Assembly: GCF_003627815.1 (NCBI RefSeq)
Contig: NZ_CP032698.1
Location: forward strand, 3,968,001-4,032,000
Length of the DNA stretch: 64,000 nucleotides
Direction of reading: 5' to 3'
DNA from: Streptomyces hundungensis
Lineage (GTDB): Bacteria; Actinomycetota; Actinomycetes; Streptomycetales; Streptomycetaceae
Shown piece after piece: positions 42,554 through 52,400 of the stretch; positions within the stretch are counted from its first letter, which is position 1, and each line of letters starts with the position of its first letter. A program made the position numbers and the translations under genes. The notes beneath the pieces are model-generated. The model made no database searches and was not told the DNA's origin. It worked only from the letters and a program-made list of their open reading frames with translations.

Positions 42554-43651
42554 ATGAGGCCCTTTCCTCCCGGCGCGCGGCCGGTTCGCGCCGTGGTGCG
42601 TTATGTCCGTAGCGCACCCGGCACCTACCTCTGGCTGGCGGCGCTGTTCGTCACCACCATCGCCATGCACCACATGTCACCGGAGTTCGAGGCGGACTTC
42701 CTGCGGCAGCGGTCCACCAACATCCACGAGCTGTCGACCAACCCCCGCCGGGTGCTGATCGCGAGCGCGTTCTGGATCGACGGCGGCGGCTGGCTTCCGT
42801 ACGCGGCGCTCTACAGCCTCTTCCACGCCCAGGCCGAACGGTGGCTCGGCACCCCGCGCTGGCTGATCGTCGCCTTCGGTACGCACGTGACCGCCACCTT
42901 CATCAGCGAAGGCGCCCTGCTGTGGGCGATCCGGCACGACTACGCACCGCACTCCGCAGTCAACACCCTTGATGTGGGCGTGAGTTACGCGCTCGCGGGA
43001 GTGGTGGCCGTACTCACGTACCGGATCGCCGCGCCGTACCGCCACCTGTATCTGCTCGGCGTCCTCGTCCTCTACGGCGCCCCGCTGCTCAGTGACCGCA
43101 CCTTCACCGACCTCGGGCACTTCGCGTCCGTGCTCATCGGGCTGGCCTGTTGGCCGCTCACCCGGGGGCGGGGCGCGCCGTGGAATCCGGCGGACGGTCT
43201 GCGCGCGGCCGGGCGGGGGTGGAGGCGACGGCGGGGCCGGCGGCGCCGTCAGGAGACGCCCGACTCCGCGAGCACCTTCTGGAACGCGTCCGCGTCGAAC
43301 ATGGCCCGGCCGTCACCGGACGGCTCCTTGCCGTCGATCAGGACCACGGGGCTGCGGTTGACGCCCGAGTCCTCGAACGCCGCCTGCGCCGCCTTCACGA
43401 AGTCCTGGTACGTGTTCTCGCGGACCGCCCGGTCGAAGGTGGGCCCGCGCAGGCCCGGCACCTTGTCGGCGATCTTCAGGAGATCGTCGGCGGTGAAGGC
43501 GTCGTCCGTCTCCTTCTCCGGCTGGCCGGCGAAGACGGCCGCGTGGAACTCGGGGAACGTGCCGCGTTCGACCGCGGCCCGCATCGCGTTCACGGCCCGC
43601 TTCGAGCCACCCTCGTCGGGGTCGGCGTCGAGGAACGAGGCGATCGTGTAG
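42554..43651 (+). CDS. Rhomboid-like membrane protein with antisense read-through tail
   Basis: The frame from ATG 42554 has 365 codons. The first 225 encode a membrane protein of the rhomboid-like type: TYLWLAALFVTTIAMHHM, LYSLFHAQAERWLG, WLIVAFGTHVTATFISEGAL, DVGVSYALAGVVAVLTY, HLYLLGVLVLYGAPLL, and LGHFASVLIGL with the C-terminal His. The likely Ser is in GVSYALAG. After the basic block WRRRRGRRRRQ there is no stop. The frame continues 400 bp antisense through the DsbA-like gene. Relatives I recall end near residue 220-240, so a lost stop codon is probable. Confidence 0.75.
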   Translation: MRPFPPGARPVRAVVRYVRSAPGTYLWLAALFVTTIAMHHMSPEFEADFLRQRSTNIHELSTNPRRVLIASAFWIDGGGWLPYAALYSLFHAQAERWLGTPRWLIVAFGTHVTATFISEGALLWAIRHDYAPHSAVNTLDVGVSYALAGVVAVLTYRIAAPYRHLYLLGVLVLYGAPLLSDRTFTDLGHFASVLIGLACWPLTRGRGAPWNPADGLRAAGRGWRRRRGRRRRQETPDSASTFWNASASNMARPSPDGSLPSIRTTGLRLTPESSNAACAAFTKSWYVFSRTARSKVGPRRPGTLSAIFRRSSAVKASSVSFSGWPAKTAAWNSGNVPRSTAARIAFTARFEPPSSGSASRNEAIV

Positions 43652-44031
43652 CGGATCTTGACCTTGCCCTCGGCGGCGAGCCGGGCGACGGCCCTGGCGC
43701 CGCCCTCCTCGAAGTGCTTGCAGTAGGGGCAGCGCGGGTCCTCGTACACCGACACGGTGTGGGGCGCCCTCGGATCGCCGACGACGATTTCCGCACCCTC
43801 CACCTTCGCGGGCAGCTTCGCGAGCGCGGCGGCGCCCGGGGAGGCCTCGGCGCTCGGCTCCGCCCGCGCGGACGCGCCCGAACCGGAGCCGCCGGGGCCG
43901 TCGGGGCCGGAGCTGCCGGAGCCGTTGCTGGCGGGGCCGTCGGGGCCGGACGAGCAGGCGGCCGCCGACAGGCCGAGGGCGGTGGCCGCCACCGCCGCGA
44001 CGACGGCACGACGGAATCTGCGGACACCCAT
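43249..44031 (-). CDS. DsbA-family thioredoxin-fold lipoprotein
   Basis: A 260-residue protein. Lipobox LSAAAC is at about residue 26; a Ser/Gly/Pro-rich linker runs to 65. The thioredoxin domain carries the active site CPYC in YEDPRCPYCKHFEEGG and the cis-Pro loop RSPVVLIDGKEP. Helical insertion residues 140-195 (GSKRAVNAMRAAVERGTFPEFHAAV) place it in the DsbA/DsbG-like group. It probably forms or isomerises disulphides in exported proteins. The 3' half is overlapped on the opposite strand by the extended rhomboid-like frame. Start ATG 44031 has only a weak ribosome site. Confidence 0.9.
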   Translation of the reverse strand: MGVRRFRRAVVAAVAATALGLSAAACSSGPDGPASNGSGSSGPDGPGGSGSGASARAEPSAEASPGAAALAKLPAKVEGAEIVVGDPRAPHTVSVYEDPRCPYCKHFEEGGARAVARLAAEGKVKIRYTIASFLDADPDEGGSKRAVNAMRAAVERGTFPEFHAAVFAGQPEKETDDAFTADDLLKIADKVPGLRGPTFDRAVRENTYQDFVKAAQAAFEDSGVNRSPVVLIDGKEPSGDGRAMFDADAFQKVLAESGVS

Positions 44032-44181
44032 GACGACCCAACCCTTCGGTACAAATCCCACAAACCTTGCGAAACCGCCTGCCCTTCGACCCTAGACACC
44101 CGCCCCCACGACCCCGCCCGGCAAAGGTCCCGCCCCACGCCGCCCTTGGTCCCACGAATTCCGCACCGCGCCCGCCACCTG

Positions 44182-44210
44182 CGGATTCCATCGGATTCCA
44201 GTGGATTCCA
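44182..44210. promoter_or_regulatory. Three 10-bp iterons (GGATTCCA)
   Basis: GCGGATTCCA, TCGGATTCCA and GTGGATTCCA follow each other without a gap, a period of exactly 10 bp. Each GGATTCC is itself a near palindrome. They lie 42-70 bp upstream of the FAD oxidoreductase start and between divergent genes. Confidence 0.5.
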
Positions 44211-44251
44211 AGGGTGGACAGGCGAGGGAGGCGGGTGTACGAACAAGCCTC

Positions 44252-45643
44252 ATGAGCGCGATCAACGGCGGAATCTCCTTCTGGTACGCAACCGACGGCA
44301 TCCCCGCACCCCGTGAGCCGCTGCCCGGCGACAGGACCGCCGACGTGGTGATCGTCGGCGGCGGCTACACCGGCCTGTGGACGGCGTACTACCTGAAGAA
44401 GGCGGCCCCCTTCCTCGACATCACCGTCCTGGAGTCCCGCTTCTGCGGCTACGGCGCCTCCGGGCGCAACGGCGGCTGGCTGTACAACGGCATCGCGGGC
44501 CGCGACCGGTACGCCAAGCTGCACGGCCAGGACAGCGCGGTGCGCCTCCAGCGGGCCATGAACGACACGGTGGCGGAGGTGGTGCGGGTCGCCGCCGAGG
44601 AGTCCATCGACGCCGACATCCACCAGGGCGGTGTCCTCGAAGTCGCTTACGGACCGGCCCAGTTGGCCCGCCTGAAGGCCTTCCACCACGCCGAGGTCAC
44701 CTTCGGCGAGAAGGACCGGGTCCTGCTCGGCGCGCGCGAGACCGCCGAGCGCATACGGGTCAGCGGCGCGGTGGGCTCCACCTGGACGCCGCACGGCGCG
44801 CGCATCCACCCGGTGAAGCTCCTCAAGGGGCTGGCCGCCGCGGTCGAGGCGCTCGGGGTGACGGTGTACGAGTCAACCCCGGTCACCGAGATCCGCCCCC
44901 AGCACGCCGTCACCCCGTACGGAACGGTCCGCGCGCCCTATGTCCTGCGCTGCACCGAGGGGTTCACGGCCTCGCTCAAGGGGCAGCGCAGGGCCTGGCT
45001 CCCCATGAACTCCTCCATGATCGCCACGGAGCCGCTCGGGCCCGAGGTGTGGGACGCGATCGGCTGGGCGGGCCGCGAGACGCTCGGCGACATGGCACAC
45101 GCGTACATGTACGCGCAGCGCACCGCGGACGACCGGATCGCGCTCGGCGGGCGGGGCGTGCCGTACCGCTTCGGTTCGCGCACCGACAACGACGGCCGCA
45201 CCCAGCCCGCGACGATCGAGGCGCTGCGGGAGATCCTGGTCCGCTTCTTCCCCCAGCTCGCCGGGGTGGGGATCAGCCACGCCTGGTCGGGCGTGCTCGG
45301 CGTCCCGCGCGACTGGTGCGCCTCGGTCACCCTGGACCGCACGACGGGCCTCGGCTGGGCGGGCGGTTACGTCGGCTCCGGCGTAGCCACGGCCAACCTC
45401 GCGGCGCGTACGCTGCGCGACCTGATCCAGCGCGACTCCGGCCAGTCCGGCCCCACCGACCTGACGGCCCTGCCGTGGGTCGACCACAAGGTCCGCGCGT
45501 GGGAGCCGGAGCCGTTGCGGTGGCTGGGGGTGCGGGGGATGTACGCGGCGTACCGCGCGGCGGACCTTCGAGAGCTTCGGAGTCCGCGGGTGGCGACGGA
45601 TCGGGTGGCGCGGGTGGCGGACCGGGTGGCGGGCAGACGGTAG
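44252..45643 (+). CDS. FAD-dependent amine oxidoreductase (DAO fold)
   Basis: A 463-residue flavoprotein. The dinucleotide motif is ADVVIVGGGYTGLWTAYYL, followed by the acidic strand end ITVLESRFCGYGASGRNGGWL; the latter matches the gamma-glutamylputrescine/aminobutyrate oxidase-like DAO branch. Substrate-domain blocks are RIHPVKLLKGLAAAVEALG and LPMNSSMIATEPLG; the C-terminal FAD block is LGWAGGYVGSGVATANLAAR. It should oxidise an N-substituted amine or amino acid. No glutamine synthetase-like partner is adjacent. The region upstream contains three 10-bp iterons; repeat array D follows. Confidence 0.88.
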   Translation: MSAINGGISFWYATDGIPAPREPLPGDRTADVVIVGGGYTGLWTAYYLKKAAPFLDITVLESRFCGYGASGRNGGWLYNGIAGRDRYAKLHGQDSAVRLQRAMNDTVAEVVRVAAEESIDADIHQGGVLEVAYGPAQLARLKAFHHAEVTFGEKDRVLLGARETAERIRVSGAVGSTWTPHGARIHPVKLLKGLAAAVEALGVTVYESTPVTEIRPQHAVTPYGTVRAPYVLRCTEGFTASLKGQRRAWLPMNSSMIATEPLGPEVWDAIGWAGRETLGDMAHAYMYAQRTADDRIALGGRGVPYRFGSRTDNDGRTQPATIEALREILVRFFPQLAGVGISHAWSGVLGVPRDWCASVTLDRTTGLGWAGGYVGSGVATANLAARTLRDLIQRDSGQSGPTDLTALPWVDHKVRAWEPEPLRWLGVRGMYAAYRAADLRELRSPRVATDRVARVADRVAGRR

Positions 45644-45714
45644 GACCCGGGACCACGTCACCAGCCCCCTGCGCCCCCAACCCCCTGGTCATGCGCGGAC
45701 CGTGCCCGCGTCTC

Positions 45715-46130
45715 GCGCAGTTCCCCGCGCCCCCAACCCCCGGTCACGTGCGGACCGTGCTCGCGTCTCGCGCAGTTCCCCGCGCCCCTGAACCCCTCTC
45801 GATCCCGCGGACCGTGGGTGGCTGGGCGCGCAGTTCCTCGCGCCCCAAAACCCTCGGTCACGTGCGGACCGTGCTCGCTTCTCGCGCAGTTCCCCGCGCC
45901 CCAAAACCCTCTCAATCCCGCGGACCGTGGGTGGCTGGTCGCGCAGTTCCCCGCGCCCCCAACCCCCGGTCACGTGCGGACCGTGCTCGCTTCTCGCGCA
46001 GTTCCCCGCGCCCCTGAACCCCTCTCGATCCCGCGGACCGCGGGTGGCTGGTCGCGCAGTTCCTCGCGCCCCCAAAACCCGTTTTCGTCCTCGCGCCGTG
46101 CGTGGCTGGGCGCGCAGTTCCCCGCGCCCC
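45715..46130 (+). repeat. Array D of the 19-bp intergenic motif, 8 copies
   Basis: Copies start at 45715, 45770, 45828, 45884, 45941, 45996, 46054 and 46112, a spacing of 55-58 bp. This is the longest array. The spacers alternate between two kinds (GGTCACGTGCGGACCGTGCTCGC-like and CTCGATCCCGCGGACCGTGG-like), so the true unit may be a dimer of about 113 bp. The composite repeat adjoins at 46135-46400. Confidence 0.88.
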
Positions 46131-46163
46131 TAACTACTCGGTGCGGGGCACCTTCAGCCTGTC

Positions 46164-46200
46164 ATGGGGGTCCCCCCTGGCCCTTAAGGCCTTGGGGGAG
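46164..46200. mobile_element. 37-bp palindromic mini-element (copy 2)
   Basis: Identical in sequence to 24715-24751 and inserted at the same point of the composite repeat. Confidence 0.5.
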
Positions 46201-46410
46201 ATTGAGGACGAGCGCCCTTTAGGCGCGAACGGGGTCTGGGGCGGAGCCCCAGGGGCCAAACCTTTCAACCCGCTGCACGGGCGGGTGGGTGGGCAATCGC
46301 TTGGGGTCTGGGGCGGAGCCCCAGGAAGGGCCGGGACCAGCCAACCCGCTGCGCGGGTGGGTGGGTGGGTGGGCGAAGGGGGCTGGGGCGGAGGCCCAGG
46401 GGGTTGGGGG

Positions 46411-48527
46411 TCAGGTGGTTGTGAGGCCGAAGGGGGCGAGCAGGTCAGCCAGGCCGCCCCGATACCCCGCACCCCCCGCCACAAAGTCCCAGTCCCCACC
46501 CCCCGCCGCCGAAACGCCCCCAGCACCAACGCCGTCTCCCCGACCCGCCCGTCGGAAACGGGCAACCGATCGAGCTCCCGCCCCGCCCGGTCCCGCAGAC
46601 AGATCGCCGCATCCGTGAACCCGGCCAGATCCCGCCCGGGGTCCACCTCGGGGTCGACCGCCGCCACCAGCACCAGCCGGTCCGCCTCCTCGGGCAACGC
46701 GTCGAAGACGACCCGCACCGCCGCCCGGTCACCCCCCACCCCCGGCACCATCCGTACCGAACCACCGGGATTCTCGGGGTTGTTGAAGAACACGAAGTGC
46801 TCCTCACCAAGGACCCGCCCGCCCCGGCACACCAACGCGCACACGTCGAGCGCCACCGACCCGGCCCAGGTCATCCCGAGCAGATTGAAGTCCTCGGAGC
46901 CCCCCGCAGCCGGACCCGGGCCTGGGGCCGAAGTCGGGGCCGGGCCCGAGGACGGGACCGAGGCCGGGGCCGGGCCCGGGGCGCCCCCCTCCCCGAGCCG
47001 CCCCCGCAACCCGTGCTGATGCAGCAGCTCGACCAGCTCGCCCCCCGACACCAACGTCAGCGGCTTGCCCTCGGCGAACCCGTACGACCCGGGCCCGAAG
47101 CCCGAAGTCGTCACCAGGACCCCCTTGTTGGCCCCGGCCGCCTGCACCGTGCCGTACAGATCGCGCACTGCCGTCGGCGGGACCGTATTGCGGTAGCGCT
47201 TGACCTGGACGATGATCCGGCCGCCGCTGATCGGGTCCGGGTCGAGCGCCTCGACGTCGACGCCGCCGTCGTTGGAGCGCTGCGTGGTGAGCGCCTGCAT
47301 CCCCCGGGCCCGGAACAGCTCGGCGACCAGCCCCTCGAACTCGATGGGGTCCATCGTGAACAGGTCGGGCTCACCGCCGCCCCCGTGCGACACGACCCCG
47401 GTGCCGACGTCGGCGGGCCGGCGCCCGGGACGTATCGCCGCCCGCTGGTCCGGCCGGGCGGAGAGCTGCCCGCGCAGCGCCTCCACCAGGCACTCCACCG
47501 CGCTGACCTGGCCGAGGTTGAGCTGCGCGAAGGTGGCGCGCGCCACGCTCACCGTCGCGAGGAAGATCTCCGCGCGCCGCCCGGTGGCAGGGTCCACGTC
47601 ATCGACGAAGCCGTTGAGGACGACCGATTCGAGCACCCCGTACTCATCGGCCGCGAACAGATCGCGGAGCACGAGCAGCAGGCACTGCGCGAGCGCGTCC
47701 CGGTACAGGGCGCGCCGCTGGGTGACGGGCCGCGCGGTCTCCTTCTCCTGGTCCGAACTGGCCACGTACCGAACGGACTTGACCTCCGGCACCACCTCGA
47801 TGCCGGGCAGCTCCCAGTCGAGTACGAGCTGACGCGCGCCCCGGTCGAAGGCCGCCGTCACCTGCCGGGGGAACCCCTCGGGCCAGGCGCCCGACGCGTA
47901 CAGCGCAGCCGTGAAGTAGTCGACCGCCGCACCCGGGTCGCCGCCGCGCAGCGCGTCCACCAGCTGGGCGAGGCCCGCGTTGTGCGCGCGCACCTCGGCG
48001 AGTTGCTGCGCCGCCCACGCGTCGTACTGCGCCCGGTACTCGGCGAGTTGGCGTACCCGGTGCGCCTCGGCGGCCTGCGCGGCGTGCCAGTCGTGCTGGT
48101 ACCTGGCCTGCGCCTCCTGCTGCGCCTGCGCCCGCCGCCCGGCCGTCCAGCCGCCCTGCGCCTGATAGTGCGCGGGGTCGGGCATCGCCACGGGCCGGCC
48201 GAGCGGTCCGGGCTCGAACGGCGCGACCTGTTCCGGCCGGGTCAACGCCGCCACCCGGAACGGCGCGGCCCGGCACCCCTGGGCCAACAGCGCGCCCAGC
48301 GCGGCGACTTGGCCCTCCAGCTCCTCCGTACGCAGCCGGGCGTCCGCCTCCCGCCCCTGCCGGTACGCCGCCTGCTGTTCGCGCTGCATCCGGGCGAGGT
48401 CACGCTCGTGGGCCCGCTGCTGCCGCTCCCCCTGCACCACCGCCCGCCGCTGCGCCTCCCGCTGCCGCTGCTGCTGCCGCTGCGCCTCGGCCCAAACCCC
48501 AGCCACCCCACTGGAACGCCGGCTCAT
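46411..48527 (-). CDS. PD-(D/E)XK (Mrr-like) and TerD-domain fusion, frameshifted near its end
   Basis: Start MSRRSSGVAG at 48527. Residues 10-75 are a Gln/Arg coiled coil; a helical region runs to about 400. An Mrr-like nuclease domain begins MDPIEFEGLVAELF; its catalytic residues are in SNDGGVDVEAL and IIVQVKRYR. After a Pro-rich linker a TerD domain follows (LGMTWAGSVALDVCALV, EEHFVFFNNPENPGG). Near 46497-46510, at a G run, the reading frame shifts. One other frame restores DWDFVAGGAGYRGGLADL to LTTT with a stop at 46411, matching the TerD end. The literal frame runs on to 46134 through intergenic repeats. It belongs to Ter-linked stress or defence proteins. Confidence 0.8.
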
Positions 48528-48670
48528 ACGATGTCCGCCTCTCTCCCCACACCCCGGAAACCCAAGTCTTCCGGACCCGGCGCCGACGGGCGGCCGGCCC
48601 CGCACCTACCCAGCGCCCCCCGGCTCGCCGGCGCCCCCTGGGCAAGCGCGGCTCCGCGTGGGCGCGGCCC

Positions 48671-49168
48671 TCAGTGGGCGCAGTCGTCCCGCTCGCGGTG
48701 GAGACGACGGAGCTCGCCCAGTTCCGCGGCCGGGAAGGGGTGCTCCGCCCACTTCTTCAGGTACCCCTTCGCACCGTGCCGGTCGAGGAGGCCCTGCGCC
48801 GCTTCCAGTACGGCGTGGGCGACGACGCGGCGCGGCTGGACCGAGCTCCACACGCATTCGCCGTCGCCGTCCGGCAGCCGGGAGCTGTGGTGCAGGTCGG
48901 GGAAGCGGTGGATGTCGATCGTGACGGTCTTCCCCGCGGCCCGCAGCACCCACCTCACTTCGGCCGGCTCCATGTCGAAGGAGACCCGCTGCGGCGCTTC
49001 GGAGCCGTACAGCCCCGCCACCCCGGCGAGCAGATCGGCGAGGGCGTCGGTGCAGTAACTCGGAACGTCCGAGTGCTCCGACACCCCGTCGGTGATCCGG
49101 TACGTCGCCCACCCGGACCCCGTCAGGGCCCACTGGAACTCGAACCCGCCCGCCACCCGGTCCCCCAC
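48671..49168 (-). CDS. Conserved hypothetical protein
   Basis: A 165-residue protein from GTG 49168; the longer frame from ATG 49225 would begin inside the tRNA terminator and is unlikely. Visible blocks are FEFQWALTGSGWATYRITDG, HSDVPSYCTDALADLLAGVAGL, VSFDMEPAEVRWVLRAAGKTV and HAVLEAAQGLLDRHGAKGYL. The pattern suggests an alpha/beta protein of the small Streptomyces immunity- or SMI-like kind; I do not recognise a family with certainty. No signal or membrane segment is present. The gene lies between the tRNA and the TerD-fusion gene, all on the minus strand. Confidence 0.6.
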   Translation of the reverse strand: MGDRVAGGFEFQWALTGSGWATYRITDGVSEHSDVPSYCTDALADLLAGVAGLYGSEAPQRVSFDMEPAEVRWVLRAAGKTVTIDIHRFPDLHHSSRLPDGDGECVWSSVQPRRVVAHAVLEAAQGLLDRHGAKGYLKKWAEHPFPAAELGELRRLHRERDDCAH

Positions 49169-49190
49169 AGTCGTCCACCCCCGAAAGCCG

Positions 49191-49222
49191 GAGGGCCCCA
49201 GCCACGATCGGCTGAGGCCCTC
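49191..49222 (-). terminator. Terminator of the tRNA-Thr gene
   Basis: GAGGGCCCCAGCC pairs with GGCTGAGGCCCTC around a 6-nt loop with one G-T pair. It starts 9 bp beyond the tRNA 3' end on the minus strand. Confidence 0.8.
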
Positions 49223-49230
49223 CATCCAAG

Positions 49231-49304
49231 AGCCCCCTGTCGGGTTCGAACCGACGACCCCCGCTTTACAAGAGCGGTGCTCTGGCCAACTGAGCTAAGG
49301 AGGC
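49231..49304 (-). tRNA. tRNA-Thr (anticodon TGT)
   Basis: A 74-nt cloverleaf on the minus strand. The acceptor stem is GCCTCCT with AGGGGGC (one T-G pair). The D arm starts TAGCTCAGTTGG; the anticodon loop is CTTGTAA, giving anticodon TGT for ACA codons. The T arm contains GGTTCGAACCC. The 3' CCA is not encoded. Confidence 0.96.
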
Positions 49305-49450
49305 AACCCGTGAAGTGTAACCAACCCGCGCGCGGGCGCGGCCGGATATGGGGTGGGGTGGGCGGGCGGGGTGGCCGGAGCGGGCCCCCGCCAACTTCCC
49401 GCTCCCGGACTGCTGACAACCCGGACATCCCCGGGGTAGCGTCCTGACCC

Positions 49451-49476
49451 AGTCCACCCAGGTGGACTACACCACT
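49451..49476. promoter_or_regulatory. Palindrome and DasR-like box upstream of msiK
   Basis: AGTCCACC-CA-GGTGGACT is a perfect 18-bp inverted repeat (49451-49468). Overlapping it, GGTGGACTACACCACT (49461-49476) matches the dre consensus AGTGGTCTAGACCACT at 13 of 16 positions. The msiK ATG is 57 bp downstream. Confidence 0.6.
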
Positions 49477-49532
49477 TCTCCCTCTACTCGGATCGTCCGG
49501 CACGTTCCTGCCGGTGAAGGGACACATCAGTC

Positions 49533-50669
<1,137 letters not shown>

Positions 50670-50710
50670 TACCGGTGCGCGGCCCCCAACCAGGGGGTCT
50701 ACGGCTCGGG

Positions 50711-50736
50711 CGGCCTCGCACATGCGTGCGGGGCCG
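50711..50736 (+). terminator. Terminator after msiK
   Basis: CGGCCTCGCAC pairs with GTGCGGGGCCG around ATGC, 42 bp after the msiK stop. No T run follows, as is common in Streptomyces. Confidence 0.7.
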
Positions 50737-50880
50737 TCGGCCGTTGTCGACAAATACCCCGGCATCCCGGGCAATTCGAATCGTGTTCGTCAACACGTCA
50801 TTCGAAAAACGACGTCGAACCATCCCCCGGGAGGGTGACGAAATGTCGCCAAATCATCACTCCCCGCTACGCTCGCCTCC

Positions 50881-51288
50881 GTGACGCACACAGCCCGCCG
50901 AATCGGCCGAACCCTCGCCCTCGTCCTGCCCGTCGTCCTCGTCCTCTCCGGGACACTCGCGGTCACCCGGGTCAACTGGGCCGGGAACGAATCGCAGATC
51001 CTGACCGCCTCCTCGGAGAACGTCTCCGTACGCGCCAAGTCCCGCGCCCCGCAGGACGTTCTGCGCGACGCGCTGCTGACCGAGCTCCAGGAGAAGGACC
51101 CCGGCACCGCGCTGACCCATCTCCAGCGCGAGGTCGAGCACCGCCCCTCGCTCGCCCAACACTGCATGTCCATCGCCCGTGCGCTCGGCAGGGCCGCCGT
51201 GGAGCACTACGGCCCCGTCAAGGCGCAGTCGTACTCCCGCCCCGTCTGTGACACCTCCTTCGCCTCCGGCGTGGCCCAGGAGCGGTGA
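50881..51288 (+). CDS. Hypothetical exported protein
   Basis: A 135-residue protein. GTG 50881 appears leaderless: TACGCT lies 7 bp before it. Residues 5-28 form a signal or anchor helix (RTLALVLPVVLVLSGTLAV). The outside part (NWAGNESQILTASSENVSVRAK, then helical RDALLTELQEKDPGTALTHLQREVEHRPSLAQHCMSIARALG) contains two cysteines, in AQHCMS and PVCDTS. The segment around HCMSIARALGRAAVEHYG is a compact helix, as in small actinobacterial exported proteins. No family is recognised. A second leaderless gene begins 33 bp downstream. Confidence 0.7.
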   Translation: MTHTARRIGRTLALVLPVVLVLSGTLAVTRVNWAGNESQILTASSENVSVRAKSRAPQDVLRDALLTELQEKDPGTALTHLQREVEHRPSLAQHCMSIARALGRAAVEHYGPVKAQSYSRPVCDTSFASGVAQER

Positions 51289-51321
51289 CGCCCCGCTGCG
51301 GGGACGCCTATCGTTCACCGC

Positions 51322-52053
51322 ATGACTGCGAGCACGACTGCGACATTCCCGACCCAGGCCGTGGTCCTGGCGGGCGGCCAGGGCTCACGACTCCGCCCGT
51401 ACACCGACGACCGCCCCAAGCCGATGGTCGAGATCCCGGGCACCGGGGTCCCGATCATCGGCCATCAGCTCTCCTGGCTGGCCGCCGAGGGCGTCACTGA
51501 CGCCGTGGTCTCCTGCGGCCACCTCGCCGACGTCCTGAAGGACTGGCTGGCGACGGCCGACCTTCCGCTGCGCGTCACCACGGTCGTCGAGGACGAACCG
51601 CTGGGCCGGGGCGGCGGCCTCAAGTACGCGGCGGCCTCGCTGCCCCACCCCGACCGGCCCTGGTACGCCACCAACGGCGACATCTGGACGCGCTTCTCGC
51701 TCCGCGAGATGGCCTCCTTCCACGGCGAGCGCGACGCGACCGCCACCCTCGCCCTGGCCCGCCCCCGCATCCCGTGGGGCGCCGTCGAGACCGACGCCTT
51801 CGGCCACATCACCGACTTCATCGAGTCGCCGCCCTCGCCGTACCTCATCAACGCGGGCGTGTACGTCTTCTCCGCGGCCTTCACCGCGATGCTGCCGGAC
51901 GTCGGCGACCACGAACGCACCACCTTCCCCCGCCTCGCCCGCGAGCGCCGGCTGGCCGGGTTTCCGCTGCCGCACGGCGCGTACTGGCGGGCCATCGACA
52001 CGGCGAAGGACCTCACGGAGGCGGCCAAGGAGCTTGCGCAGCACGGGGGTTGA
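51322..52053 (+). CDS. Sugar-phosphate nucleotidyltransferase
   Basis: A 243-residue protein with the GT-A-like NTP-transferase signature VVLAGGQGSRLRPYTDDRPKPMVEI, the acidic metal site NGDIW and DEPLGRGGGLKYAA. It would activate a sugar-1-phosphate to an NDP-sugar, probably for a wall glycan; mannose-1-P guanylyltransferase-like is the closest family. It is short and lacks the left-handed beta helix of larger members. The start is leaderless-like: TATCGT lies 7 bp before ATG. It ends just before repeat array E. Confidence 0.87.
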   Translation: MTASTTATFPTQAVVLAGGQGSRLRPYTDDRPKPMVEIPGTGVPIIGHQLSWLAAEGVTDAVVSCGHLADVLKDWLATADLPLRVTTVVEDEPLGRGGGLKYAAASLPHPDRPWYATNGDIWTRFSLREMASFHGERDATATLALARPRIPWGAVETDAFGHITDFIESPPSPYLINAGVYVFSAAFTAMLPDVGDHERTTFPRLARERRLAGFPLPHGAYWRAIDTAKDLTEAAKELAQHGG

Positions 52054-52162
52054 GGCTCACCCGGCATGCCCGGGGCTCCGCCCCGGACCCCGTATCGCGC
52101 CTGAAGGGCGCTCGTCCTCAATCGCCGGACAGGCTGTAGGTGCCCCCGCACCGAGCAGTTAA

Positions 52163-52354
52163 GGGGCGCGAGGACCTGCGCGACCAGCCACGCACGACCC
52201 GCAGACGAAAGCGGGTTTTCAGGGGCGCGGGGAACTGCGCGAGAAGCCACCCGCGGCCCGCAGCCGAAAACGGGTTTTAGGGGCGCGAGGAACTGCGCGA
52301 GAAGCGGGCACGGTCCGCAGGTTCGAGAGGGGTTAGGGGCGCGGGGAACTGCGC
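52163..52354 (-). repeat. Array E of the 19-bp intergenic motif, 4 copies
   Basis: Minus-oriented copies begin at 52163 (degenerate), 52222, 52280 and 52336, spacing 56-59 bp. The composite repeat precedes it at 52070-52135. The array lies between convergent genes and ends at the DoxX-gene terminator. Confidence 0.85.
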
Positions 52355-52400
52355 GAGAAGCGGGCACGGTCCGCGGGCGACAGCGGGGCCGCGCCATGGC

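Noticed and set aside
45715..46130. Regular 19-bp repeats with ~38-bp spacers resembling a CRISPR array
   Set aside because: The spacers are themselves similar to each other, the repeats occur in five places and both orientations, and there are no cas genes.
49169..49225. Longer N-terminus for the hypothetical protein at 48671, from ATG 49225
   Set aside because: The added residues are encoded by the tRNA terminator hairpin.
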